A DNA stretch of 64,000 nt from Subdoligranulum variabile (GTDB taxonomy: Bacteria; Bacillota; Clostridia; Oscillospirales; Ruminococcaceae), in assembly GCA_003343905.1 (NCBI GenBank), contig QAKI01000052.1, positions 1-64,000 of the forward strand, given 5' to 3'. How positions within the stretch are numbered: position 1 is the first letter of the stretch; every line of letters begins with the position of its first letter. The notes below the pieces were generated by a model, which was given only the letters and a program-made list of their open reading frames with translations, searched no databases and had not been told where the DNA came from. A program made the position numbers and the translations under genes. This document shows positions 8,374 to 15,706 of this stretch, piece by piece.

Positions 8374-8858
8374 AGATAGCCCTCCTTTCGCAGCGTTTCC
8401 TTCAAAAACTGGCGGGTGCGGTACTCGATGACGCGGGCCGACCCGGCGCGGATGCCGCATCGGGCGGCGATTTCCTCATACGGCAGCCCCCCGGCCCGCA
8501 GCTGCACGATGGTCCGTTCCCGTTCGGGCAGGGCCGCCAGCAGTTCTTCCACCCGCCGGGCCAGTTGGCGGGCATCCAGCGCGTCGCCCACATGGTCCTC
8601 CACATACAGCCCCAGCAGGTCGTTGTATTCCACCGTGGGGCGGCGTTTGCGCAAAGCCTGTAGCCACAGATTGCGGGCGATACCGAACAGCCAGCCTTTT
8701 TCCCCGCCTTCGCCCTGGAAGCCACCCGCTTTCTGGATGGCGCAGAGGAATGTCTCGCTGAGAAGGTCCTCGGCCAATGCCGGGTCATGGCACAGGCTGC
8801 ACAGGTAGCGGAACACATCGTCCCGGTAGCGGTGGTAGAGTTCTTCCACCCCCAGCAT
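8370..8858 (-). CDS. ECF RNA polymerase sigma factor
   Basis: 162 residues. Region 2 spans about 5-70 (LCHDPALAEDLLSETFLCAI, GWLFGIARNLW), region 4 about 105-155 (LPERERTIVQLRAGGLPYEE). The ATG at 8858 was chosen because GAGGAGG lies eight bases before it; a longer frame upstream has no such site. First gene of a three-gene operon (sigma, ZAS anti-sigma, membrane protein) coupled by GTGA and ATGA overlaps. The operon lies between two repeat clusters. It is not closely similar to the sigma factor at 4806. Confidence 0.92.
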   Translation of the reverse strand: MLGVEELYHRYRDDVFRYLCSLCHDPALAEDLLSETFLCAIQKAGGFQGEGGEKGWLFGIARNLWLQALRKRRPTVEYNDLLGLYVEDHVGDALDARQLARRVEELLAALPERERTIVQLRAGGLPYEEIAARCGIRAGSARVIEYRTRQFLKETLRKEGYL

Positions 8859-9058
8859 GGCGGCCGCCTCCTCTCTGCATCTGGTTTGTCTATAAATCAC
8901 AAAAAGCGGGCTGTTGTTACACAAAAACAGAATTTTTTTCCGTGCGCCAAAATCGCCTATGCAAAAAGGCCCCCAAACGGGGGCCTTTTGGTATGTTAGT
9001 ACGGGAAGTGCGGCGGGATCCGGCACGCAGGCGACCGGCAGAGCGCGCAAGGCCGCAC
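8859..9058. other. Leader and promoter region of the second sigma operon
   Basis: Holds the presumed minus-strand promoter, with AT-rich sequence around 8880-8945; a GTAACA / TTTATAG arrangement is visible but not decisive. It also holds the terminator at 8963-8988, then short sequence leading into repeat array 2. Confidence 0.45.
8963..8988. terminator. Bidirectional terminator-like hairpin
   Basis: Arms AAAAGGCCCCC and GGGGGCCTTTT around AAAC, with A-runs and T-runs on both sides. It would insulate the sigma operon from transcription arriving from the repeat cluster. Confidence 0.7.
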
Positions 9059-9387
9059 GGCGGGGTCAAGACCCCGCCCTACAGAATAGCCGGGAACGGG
9101 AAATTTTACCGGGAACGCCGTGCCTGCCGCAAAGCGGCACGGGCCGCATACATGCGGCCCCTACAATCTGCCGGGACGTATCCAATAAAACATACCGTTT
9201 CCGTTGGTTTGTAGGGCGGGGGCTTGCCCCCGCCGTGGTACGTTCCGGCTGGCAGAATGTGCCGAATCCATATCGGCTTTTCCCCCGGATGTAGGGGCGG
9301 CCTGCAGGCCGCCCGGGGAACGTCCCGGCAGACAGGAGACCGACAGTCCACGCAAGGCCGCACGGCGGGGTCAAGACCCCGCCCTAC
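9059..9387. repeat. Array 2 of REP-like GTAG-hairpin elements
   Basis: Five elements: 9059-9082 (minus), 9142-9164 (minus), 9211-9234 (plus), 9291-9314 (plus, a fourth hairpin type absent from array 1) and 9364-9387 (minus). Element types and linkers match array 1. The unit is 305 bases here against 225 there, because an extra module of about 80 bases with the fourth hairpin has been added. Same orientation as array 1, about 3.1 kb away. Confidence 0.8.
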
Positions 9388-9436
9388 AGAACAGCCGGGA
9401 GCGGGAGGTCTGACCGGGAACGCCGCGCCTGCCGCG

Positions 9437-9863
9437 AAGTGCAAGACCCCTCAGGCCGCTGCGCGGCCAGCTCCCCTATGAGGGGAGCCTTTGGCGGGTT
9501 GCAGAGGAAAAGCCTCCCCTTTAGGGGCTACGGAGTCGAGCGCCGCCTGCGGCGGATACAGCGAGACGGAGCAGGGGCAGCGGTCGCAGAATGCAAGCGC
9601 CGCGCCAAGGCGCGCAGCATGATGCGCCAACCGCAACCCGTGGGTGTCTGCCGAAGGCAGACGGAAGGGTGGGAACTTTCCCGGTAACGCTCGCACCGCC
9701 TCTAGCAATACCCCTCAGGCCGCTACGCGGCCAGCTCCCCTGGAAGGGGAGCCTTTGCGACTCCGCAGCCCCTAAAGGGGAGCCTTCAAGTTTGTCGCAA
9801 TGTGAAAAGCCTCCCCTCCTAGGGGAGGTGTCTGCCGCAGGCAGACGGAGGGGTTCGATTCTC
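9437..9863. repeat. GC-rich mosaic intergenic repeat, copy 2
   Basis: Contains the same sub-modules as 6444-6910 in a different order: the GAGTCGAGCGCCGCCTGCGG segment comes before, not after, the GGGAACTTTCCCGGTAACGC segment. It ends GGCAGACGGAGGGGTTCGAT just before the stop codon of the minus-strand gene at 9874, exactly as copy 1 ends before the gene at 6911. Confidence 0.75.
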
Positions 9864-9873
9864 CCCCTTGCCT

Positions 9874-10554
9874 TTACCGCCCGCGGCGGCGCAGGGCACA
9901 TACACACGCGCGCAGCCAACTGAGGGCCGCGGCGGCCAGCGCCGGATACAGCACCAGGCAGAACGCCTGATACCAACTGGGCACGAAATACTCCCACGCG
10001 GCGGGCAGCGTATCTGCCCCGTTGAGGGTGATGGACGCCGGGCTGAACGTCAGCCCCACGGTCTTGTTGGCGTCGGGGCTGCAGGGGTCCAGACGCAGCG
10101 CCACGATGGGCGTGCGGGGCAGCGTGTAAAGATACTGCCCGTCCCCCAGGGATTGCGGGAACACACGGCGGTCCTGGCTGTAATCCTCGCCCACTTTGGT
10201 GGTGTAATACAGGCACATTTCCCGCGCGTCGCCGTCAAATTCCACCGCGTAGCTGACGGTGCGGACGGTCATATCGGACACATCCTCCAGGATCATCTGG
10301 GGGTCGCCGTCGGTGGTAGCCAGCGTGACGGCATCCTGCGGGGCCGCCGTTTCCGGCGTGGCGGCCGGGGCCAGGCCCACAAGCTGCCAGTCCTCCACCG
10401 GGACCGCCTGCTCCCGCAGGCGGCCCTGCTGCCGGGCCAGCGCGTCGCCGCCCGCGTGCACGGCCCCCAGCACCAGCCAGCAGACCGCCGCCAGCAGGTA
10501 ACAGGTCAGGGGCAGCGCCCCCCGGCGGGAAAACCACTGTTGCAGCTTTTTCAC
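9874..10554 (-). CDS. Small membrane protein, partner of the upstream polytopic protein (cassette copy 2)
   Basis: 226 residues, GTG start at 10554 overlapping the upstream gene's TGA as GTGA. A membrane helix at about 15-37, a beta-rich extracytoplasmic region, and a second helix near 193-215 before a basic tail. Residues around YTLPRTPIVALRLDP align with YTFDLGGRRVTGLRIDP in the protein at 12651-13334, and the flanks match in layout, so the two are paralogues. It resembles no family I can name. Given its partners it probably belongs to surface-glycan assembly or export. Mosaic repeats begin just after its stop. Confidence 0.75.
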   Translation of the reverse strand: MKKLQQWFSRRGALPLTCYLLAAVCWLVLGAVHAGGDALARQQGRLREQAVPVEDWQLVGLAPAATPETAAPQDAVTLATTDGDPQMILEDVSDMTVRTVSYAVEFDGDAREMCLYYTTKVGEDYSQDRRVFPQSLGDGQYLYTLPRTPIVALRLDPCSPDANKTVGLTFSPASITLNGADTLPAAWEYFVPSWYQAFCLVLYPALAAAALSWLRACVCALRRRGR

Positions 10555-12629
10555 GGGGCGCTCACCTCCATCTCCATCGGGGCAAAGCCCTCGTCCGTCA
10601 CCCGGTACAGCAGCGTTTCGCCGTCAAGGGCCGCCGCCAGACCGTCGGTGAACAGGTCCTGATAACTTTCCACAAAAATATCGTCGATGGTTTGCAGATA
10701 CAGCACCGTGCAGCCGTTGCCCCGCACGACGGCGTCCAGTTCCTCGGCGGTAAAGCCGTGGTAATAGAAATTCTTGGGGCCTTCCTCCTGCGGCTGGAGT
10801 TCGGGCAGGCCCAGTTCCCCGCCGCCGCCGATCATCTCGGACACGATGCCGGAATAATCCACCAGGATGGGGTAGAAATCGAACACGGCCGAGAACCAGC
10901 GTTCGCCGTTATCGCCCTGGCTGACGAAGAACACCCGGTCGTCCGGTTCCAGATAACTGCACACCAGTTCCGCTTCGGCCCGGATGCTGCGCCGGTCGGA
11001 AAATTCACTGTCGGCAAAGCCCAGCACGCTGAGCTGCGGCAGCACGAGCTGCCCCTGCCGCAGCAGCATGGCCGCCGCCAGCAGCAGCACCGCCCCCTGC
11101 CCGGCCAGCCCCCAGCGCGGGGCATATTGGTGGAAGAGGACCGTGGGGCCGTCCTTCTCCTTCAGGAAGCGAAACTCCGTCTGCGGCAGCAGCGCCACCG
11201 CCAGGCAGGCCAGCGCAATGAGGAACCATCCGATATAATAGCTGTAAATGTAACGGTTGTAATCAACGAGATTGGCAGTCTGGTCCGGTGTGAAAATAAA
11301 CCCGTAGCTGAGGGCCAGCATCAGGTTATAGCCCGCGAAGCAAAGGATGGAAAAGCCCGCCAGCGCCGCGATGCGCGCCCGCAGCCGCCAGCACGCAGCC
11401 ACCACAAAGGCCACCGCAAAAATCGCCAGGATCAGCAGCACCACGTTGCGGCCCTGGCCGATCATGCTCAGTTTGCCCGCGTCGGTCCAGAACTGGGCGC
11501 CCATATCGGCCATGGCCTGCAAAAACTGGGGCTGACGCTCGGCAAAAAAGCCTTCCACCGGCTGGCCCAGCAGGATCTTGACGCCGTTGATGACCACATC
11601 CGACAAAGCGGCAGAGGTTTCCCCCACGCCGCCGGAACTGCTGTTGCGGGCCACCAGCCAGCCCACATAGCGCACGTTCCACAGGTAGTACACCGCCATG
11701 GGCGCGGCGAAGCAGGCCGCCGCAAAGCCGGTACGGCGCGCGATCCCCCGCTTGAAGGGTGCGTCGCAGAAGAACCACGCATCCACGGCGATCAGCCCGG
11801 CGGCCGCCAGGCTCAACACAAAGTCGTTGGCTTTGAGGTTGGCGGCCAGCGCCAGAATGGGCAGCACGGCCCACTTGGGGCCGTCCATCTGCCGCAGGGC
11901 CAGCCATGCCGCCACCGCACCGCCGAACACCAGCCCCGCCGGCACATCGCCGTAGGAGGTCAGGTAGGTATCAGCCAGGTAGATGGTGTGGTTATAAATC
12001 GTGAAGAAGAAGGGCGTACACCACAGCACCGCCGCCAGCGGCACCGCCACCCGCCACTTTTTCCACGGCAGGGCGCTGAGGACCGCCGCGAAGCAGGCAA
12101 AATACAGCGCATCGTAGGCAAGATAAATTTTCCAGTCTGCATAGCTGCCGAAGAACTGGAAGAAGTAGCTGACCAGCGGCAGGCCGGGGTTCTGGGTGAC
12201 CGCCCAGGGGGTGCCCAGGGTGGCGGTGGAATACAGGCTGTTGTCCACCTTGGTGACCTTGACGGCGGTGGCCCACAGGTTCAGTTCATCAAAGCCGGTG
12301 GCCAACGGCTGCCGGATGAAGAAATAGACCGCGAAGGCCAGCGTCATGCCCCAGAACACCACACTGCCGGGGGTGAACAGGGCCTTCCAGTCGGGGGTCT
12401 GCCCCTTGCGGGGCCAGAACGCCCAGACGCCCCCCGCCACACAGAGGGCGTACACGGCCCAGGCCGCCGGGTAAAGCACCCCGGCCATGCCCGCCAGCGT
12501 GAGCACCGCGGCAATGGCGGAAAGCGCCGTGAGCGGGGCGATGCCCGCCGGTACCCGTGCTTTGAGGGTCAGCGCGGCGCACAGCAGAAACAGCGCCGCC
12601 ACCGCCGCCAATACGCACAGCAGTTCCAT
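10551..12629 (-). CDS. Polytopic membrane protein, glycosyltransferase-like (cassette copy 2)
   Basis: 692 residues with roughly a dozen membrane helices and a soluble C-terminal part (about 530-690). A short loop with FDELNLWA near residue 118, followed by a proline-rich turn, resembles the first acidic loop of GT-C lipid-linked sugar transferases. The protein at 13331-15319 has the matching segment WDEFTAWG and the same helix pattern, so they are paralogues. Likely role: transfer of a sugar from a lipid carrier outside the membrane, by inference. AGGAGG precedes the ATG; the stop is overlapped by the next gene. Confidence 0.75.
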   Translation of the reverse strand: MELLCVLAAVAALFLLCAALTLKARVPAGIAPLTALSAIAAVLTLAGMAGVLYPAAWAVYALCVAGGVWAFWPRKGQTPDWKALFTPGSVVFWGMTLAFAVYFFIRQPLATGFDELNLWATAVKVTKVDNSLYSTATLGTPWAVTQNPGLPLVSYFFQFFGSYADWKIYLAYDALYFACFAAVLSALPWKKWRVAVPLAAVLWCTPFFFTIYNHTIYLADTYLTSYGDVPAGLVFGGAVAAWLALRQMDGPKWAVLPILALAANLKANDFVLSLAAAGLIAVDAWFFCDAPFKRGIARRTGFAAACFAAPMAVYYLWNVRYVGWLVARNSSSGGVGETSAALSDVVINGVKILLGQPVEGFFAERQPQFLQAMADMGAQFWTDAGKLSMIGQGRNVVLLILAIFAVAFVVAACWRLRARIAALAGFSILCFAGYNLMLALSYGFIFTPDQTANLVDYNRYIYSYYIGWFLIALACLAVALLPQTEFRFLKEKDGPTVLFHQYAPRWGLAGQGAVLLLAAAMLLRQGQLVLPQLSVLGFADSEFSDRRSIRAEAELVCSYLEPDDRVFFVSQGDNGERWFSAVFDFYPILVDYSGIVSEMIGGGGELGLPELQPQEEGPKNFYYHGFTAEELDAVVRGNGCTVLYLQTIDDIFVESYQDLFTDGLAAALDGETLLYRVTDEGFAPMEMEVSAP

Positions 12630-12650
12630 GGGTTCCTCCTTGCTTGTTTG

Positions 12651-13334
12651 TTATACGTCCGTGTCCCGTTCGTCCCCGTCCCCGCGAACGATGGACTGGA
12701 CCAGCCCCGCCACGGCCGCCGCCAGCGCGGGGCCGAAGAGCAACAGCAGCCATTGGCCGCCGTCCGGCACAAAACGCGCATACCACGGCGTGGCGGGGTT
12801 CAGTTCAATGCCGTGGAACAGCGTGGGCACGCCGCCCACACTGTCGGGGTCGATGCGCAGCCCCGTCACCCGGCGGCCGCCCAGGTCGAAGGTGTACTCC
12901 CCTTCCCCGGTCACGCGGGCATAGACTTTCTGGGCTTCGCTGTAATCGGTCTGGCCGGGCAGCAGGTAGTACAGCGCCACGCCGCCCGGCGGCAGACGGT
13001 GCCCGGCGTACAGCCGCACCGTTTCGATATAGCCTTCCCCCTGCCAGTAGATATGGGGGTCGCTGTCGGTGGAAAGATACCACGCCGGGTCGTCGTCCGG
13101 TGGGGTCCACCACTGGTTGGAACTGTAGGGGGCAAAACTTTCGGTCTGCAGCTCGGCAGGCTGGATGGTCTGCTGGGGCATTTCGCCCCGCAGCTTGTAG
13201 TTCAGCATGACGGCGCTGCCCACAAAGCCTGCGGCCAGCCACAGCGCCGCCGCCAGCAGATACGCCACCAGAAGAAGCTGCTGCGGGCGGAAATACAGGG
13301 CCCTGCGGCCCCATGCTCTGGGCTGTGCCATCAC
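12651..13334 (-). CDS. Small membrane protein (cassette copy 1)
   Basis: 227 residues from the GTG at 13334, or 226 from the adjacent ATG at 13331; the GTG overlaps the upstream TGA as GTGA and a GAGGTG ribosome site lies just before. Helix at about 19-40, extracytoplasmic beta-rich domain, second helix at about 193-214. Paralogue of the 9874-10554 protein: both have YY...DYS, a YTF/YTL strand and LRIDP/LRLDP at equal spacing. Function unknown; the constant pairing with a GT-C-like protein suggests an accessory subunit. Confidence 0.75.
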   Translation of the reverse strand: MMAQPRAWGRRALYFRPQQLLLVAYLLAAALWLAAGFVGSAVMLNYKLRGEMPQQTIQPAELQTESFAPYSSNQWWTPPDDDPAWYLSTDSDPHIYWQGEGYIETVRLYAGHRLPPGGVALYYLLPGQTDYSEAQKVYARVTGEGEYTFDLGGRRVTGLRIDPDSVGGVPTLFHGIELNPATPWYARFVPDGGQWLLLLFGPALAAAVAGLVQSIVRGDGDERDTDV

Positions 13335-15319
13335 TGCACCTCGCTTTCGGTGGTGACCGCGACCGTAAACGGCACGCTGGCGTCCTGCCCTTCAAAATGG
13401 TAGAGGGTGGCGGGCATATCGGCGGTCAGGCCGCCCTCGAACAGTGGGCTGAATTCCCGCTGCAAATAGTCGTCGGCCCGGTCGATGAGCAGATAGTCGC
13501 AGTCCTTCTCGGCCATATAGGCGACCAGCGTTTCGGGAACGCAGACGGCCTTATAGTCATAGAGGGTCCAGTTTTCGCTTTCGACCAGATTCATGAAATC
13601 GCTGTCCCAGCGGTCCTGGGTCTCGCCCAGGCGGCCATAAAAGCCGCCGAAGCCGTTGACTACCTGGGCCGTCAGTTCATAGCGGTAGTAATACCAGCGG
13701 GTGGCGTCGTCCCCCTGGCTGAGCACCAGCACCCGGTCGTCCCAGTCCAGCGCCGTGTTCATGGCCGCAGCCCGCTGCTGCACGTCGGCGCGCTGGGCGT
13801 ACAGGCTGTCGGCGTTGGTCCAGAACCCGGCGGCGGGCATACCGCGCCAGCAGAACACCGCCGCCAGCACCGCCACCGCGCCGCCCAGGGCCAACTGCCC
13901 CAGCCGGGCGCGGGCCCCGCGGGCCAGCAGGCAGAGCATCGCCAGCATCCACGCCTGATAGTAGGGCGTCAGATAGCGGGCATAGTCCTTGAGGGCGAGG
14001 CCCTCCTCGTCGGAAAAATTGTAATGGTACAAGATCAGGTGGAAGGTATAGAGCGCCGCAAAGCAGACTGCAAAGCCCAGATGCAGCACCAGGACCCGGC
14101 GGCGGGGCGCGCCTTTTTCGGCAGCCAGCCAGGCCGCAGCCGCCACCATGGTGATGGCCGCCACCGCCAGCACGCCGCTGCCCAGCAGGCAGACGCGGCG
14201 GCTGAAGAAAGCGTCCCCCATGGCCGCCATGATCTGGGAGAACTTCTCCTCCCGCCCGATGCCCAGCAACTGCCGGACGCCGCCCAGCAGCACCGCGCCG
14301 TAGCTGAGGCCCTCGCTGCCCACACTGGCGGCAGTATCCGCCGTGGGGGTCACGGCCGCCGTGTAGCGGCTCCAGCTCAAAAAGGCCGCCAGCGCCACAG
14401 CCGCCAGCCCGCCCCCATGGACGAGCGCCGGCACCGCGCGTTTGCGCACCGGCCCGGCGGTCAGTTGGTCCATCCCGATCAGGAAAGCCGCGATCAGGCC
14501 GTAGGCAAAGCAGATGTCTTTGGTCAGGGTCAGCAATGCCAGCGGCAGCGCCGTGAGCCAGACCAGCCCCCGGCGCTGGGCCGTACCGAAGTACAGGCAC
14601 AACGTACCGCCGAACAGCAGCGCCATGGGCAGGTCGGCCATCGCGTTGACGTACTGGGTGGCGTAGGCCCCCGGTGTGGGGTCGCTGAAGAAGTAGGGCA
14701 GCAGCACGCCGCCCGCAAAAAGCAGCACTGCCGCGCCCCACCGTTTTTTGGGCAGGGCCGTGGCCGCAGCCACGCAGGCCAGGGCCAGGGTATCCAGCGC
14801 GGCAAAGCAGGCCCACTCGGCCCAGCGGCCGAAGGGCTGGAACAGGTAGGTCACCAGACTGGTGGCCGGATAGGTGAAGCTGGCTTTGAGGTTGACGGGG
14901 TCGGCTACATAGAAGGCACCCCGTTCCACCACCATTTTGGGCGCAAGGCCCCAGGCGGTGAATTCATCCCACTGGGTAAACATGGGCTGCTGCACGCAGA
15001 ACAGCACCCACAGGAAAGCCGATCCGGCCAGGAACAACGCCAGACCGGGCGTACAGAACGCCGCGCGGCAGGCCCGGACGAACCCCGCCGGGCGAAGCCG
15101 GACCAGACCGGCGACCCACACAGCCGCCAGCGCCAGCCATACGACCGCCGCGCCGATGGGCAGCACGCCGCCCAGCCCGAAGCCGTACAGCACCACCGCC
15201 CCGCCTGCCAGCAGCGGCAGCGGCCACAAGGCGGCAGAAAGACGGCTGGCCGCGGACAGCACCGCACAGGCGCCGCCCAGCAAAACCAGCAGGGCCAGAC
15301 CCGCCAGCAATGACAACAT
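13331..15319 (-). CDS. Polytopic membrane protein, glycosyltransferase-like (cassette copy 1)
   Basis: 662 residues, about 12 membrane helices, C-terminal extracytoplasmic domain from about 500. WDEFTAWG near residue 116 is the counterpart of FDELNLWA in the copy-2 protein and fits the acidic catalytic loop of GT-C enzymes. AGGAGG lies eight bases before the ATG at 15319. Upstream is a repeat-rich gap and then the DUF2142 gene, all on the same strand. I cannot name a precise family; O-antigen-ligase or oligosaccharide-transferase function is a guess from topology. Confidence 0.75.
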   Translation of the reverse strand: MLSLLAGLALLVLLGGACAVLSAASRLSAALWPLPLLAGGAVVLYGFGLGGVLPIGAAVVWLALAAVWVAGLVRLRPAGFVRACRAAFCTPGLALFLAGSAFLWVLFCVQQPMFTQWDEFTAWGLAPKMVVERGAFYVADPVNLKASFTYPATSLVTYLFQPFGRWAEWACFAALDTLALACVAAATALPKKRWGAAVLLFAGGVLLPYFFSDPTPGAYATQYVNAMADLPMALLFGGTLCLYFGTAQRRGLVWLTALPLALLTLTKDICFAYGLIAAFLIGMDQLTAGPVRKRAVPALVHGGGLAAVALAAFLSWSRYTAAVTPTADTAASVGSEGLSYGAVLLGGVRQLLGIGREEKFSQIMAAMGDAFFSRRVCLLGSGVLAVAAITMVAAAAWLAAEKGAPRRRVLVLHLGFAVCFAALYTFHLILYHYNFSDEEGLALKDYARYLTPYYQAWMLAMLCLLARGARARLGQLALGGAVAVLAAVFCWRGMPAAGFWTNADSLYAQRADVQQRAAAMNTALDWDDRVLVLSQGDDATRWYYYRYELTAQVVNGFGGFYGRLGETQDRWDSDFMNLVESENWTLYDYKAVCVPETLVAYMAEKDCDYLLIDRADDYLQREFSPLFEGGLTADMPATLYHFEGQDASVPFTVAVTTESEVQ

Positions 15320-15344
15320 CCGTTGCCGCCTCCTTTCTGTGTGT

Positions 15345-15706
15345 TCTTTCTTTGCAAAGAAAGAACCAAAGAAACTCCCACTAAAATCGCATATTCATGC
15401 GATTTTGGGAAAAAGAATGTTTTCGTTTCTGTCTTTGCTTGCTGTCAAGAAAATAAGAAACTGATTTTTGCCACCCGCTCACGGGGCGAAAAGTTAAAAG
15501 TTCTTTGCTTGCTTTCTAAGGAACCTTTCAAGGAAATAAGAACCCGATTCTTACCACTCGTTCACGGGCCGAAAAACCAAAAGTTCCTTGCCCACTTTCT
15601 TTTAGGAAAATGAGAAACTGATTTTCACCGCCCGTTCACGGGTCGAAAAATTAAAAGTTCTTTGCTTACTTTCTTTCAAGAAAGTAAGTCTTTCAAGAAA
15701 GTAAGT
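15345..15706. repeat. Tandem degenerate repeats of the AAAGTTCTTTGC family
   Basis: This gap of about 370 bases between genes starts with a TTCTTTGCAAAGAA palindrome and a hairpin (arms 15383-15392 and 15397-15406) like the one at 4495-4572. Three degenerate units of roughly 90-100 bases follow, each with GAAACTGATTTT- or AACCCGATTCTT-like sequence, a CGTTCACGGG core, then AAAAGTTCTTTGC and a CTTTCTTTCAAGAAAG-type palindrome. The last unit ends with AGTCTTTCAAGAAAGTAAG, which runs over the stop codon of the DUF2142 gene. A related palindrome recurs at 32431-32454. Confidence 0.7.

Noticed and set aside
10692..13403. A 903-codon plus-strand frame
   Set aside because: It runs antisense to three coupled minus-strand membrane genes and has the low-complexity H/Q/R/G-rich content of a shadow frame.
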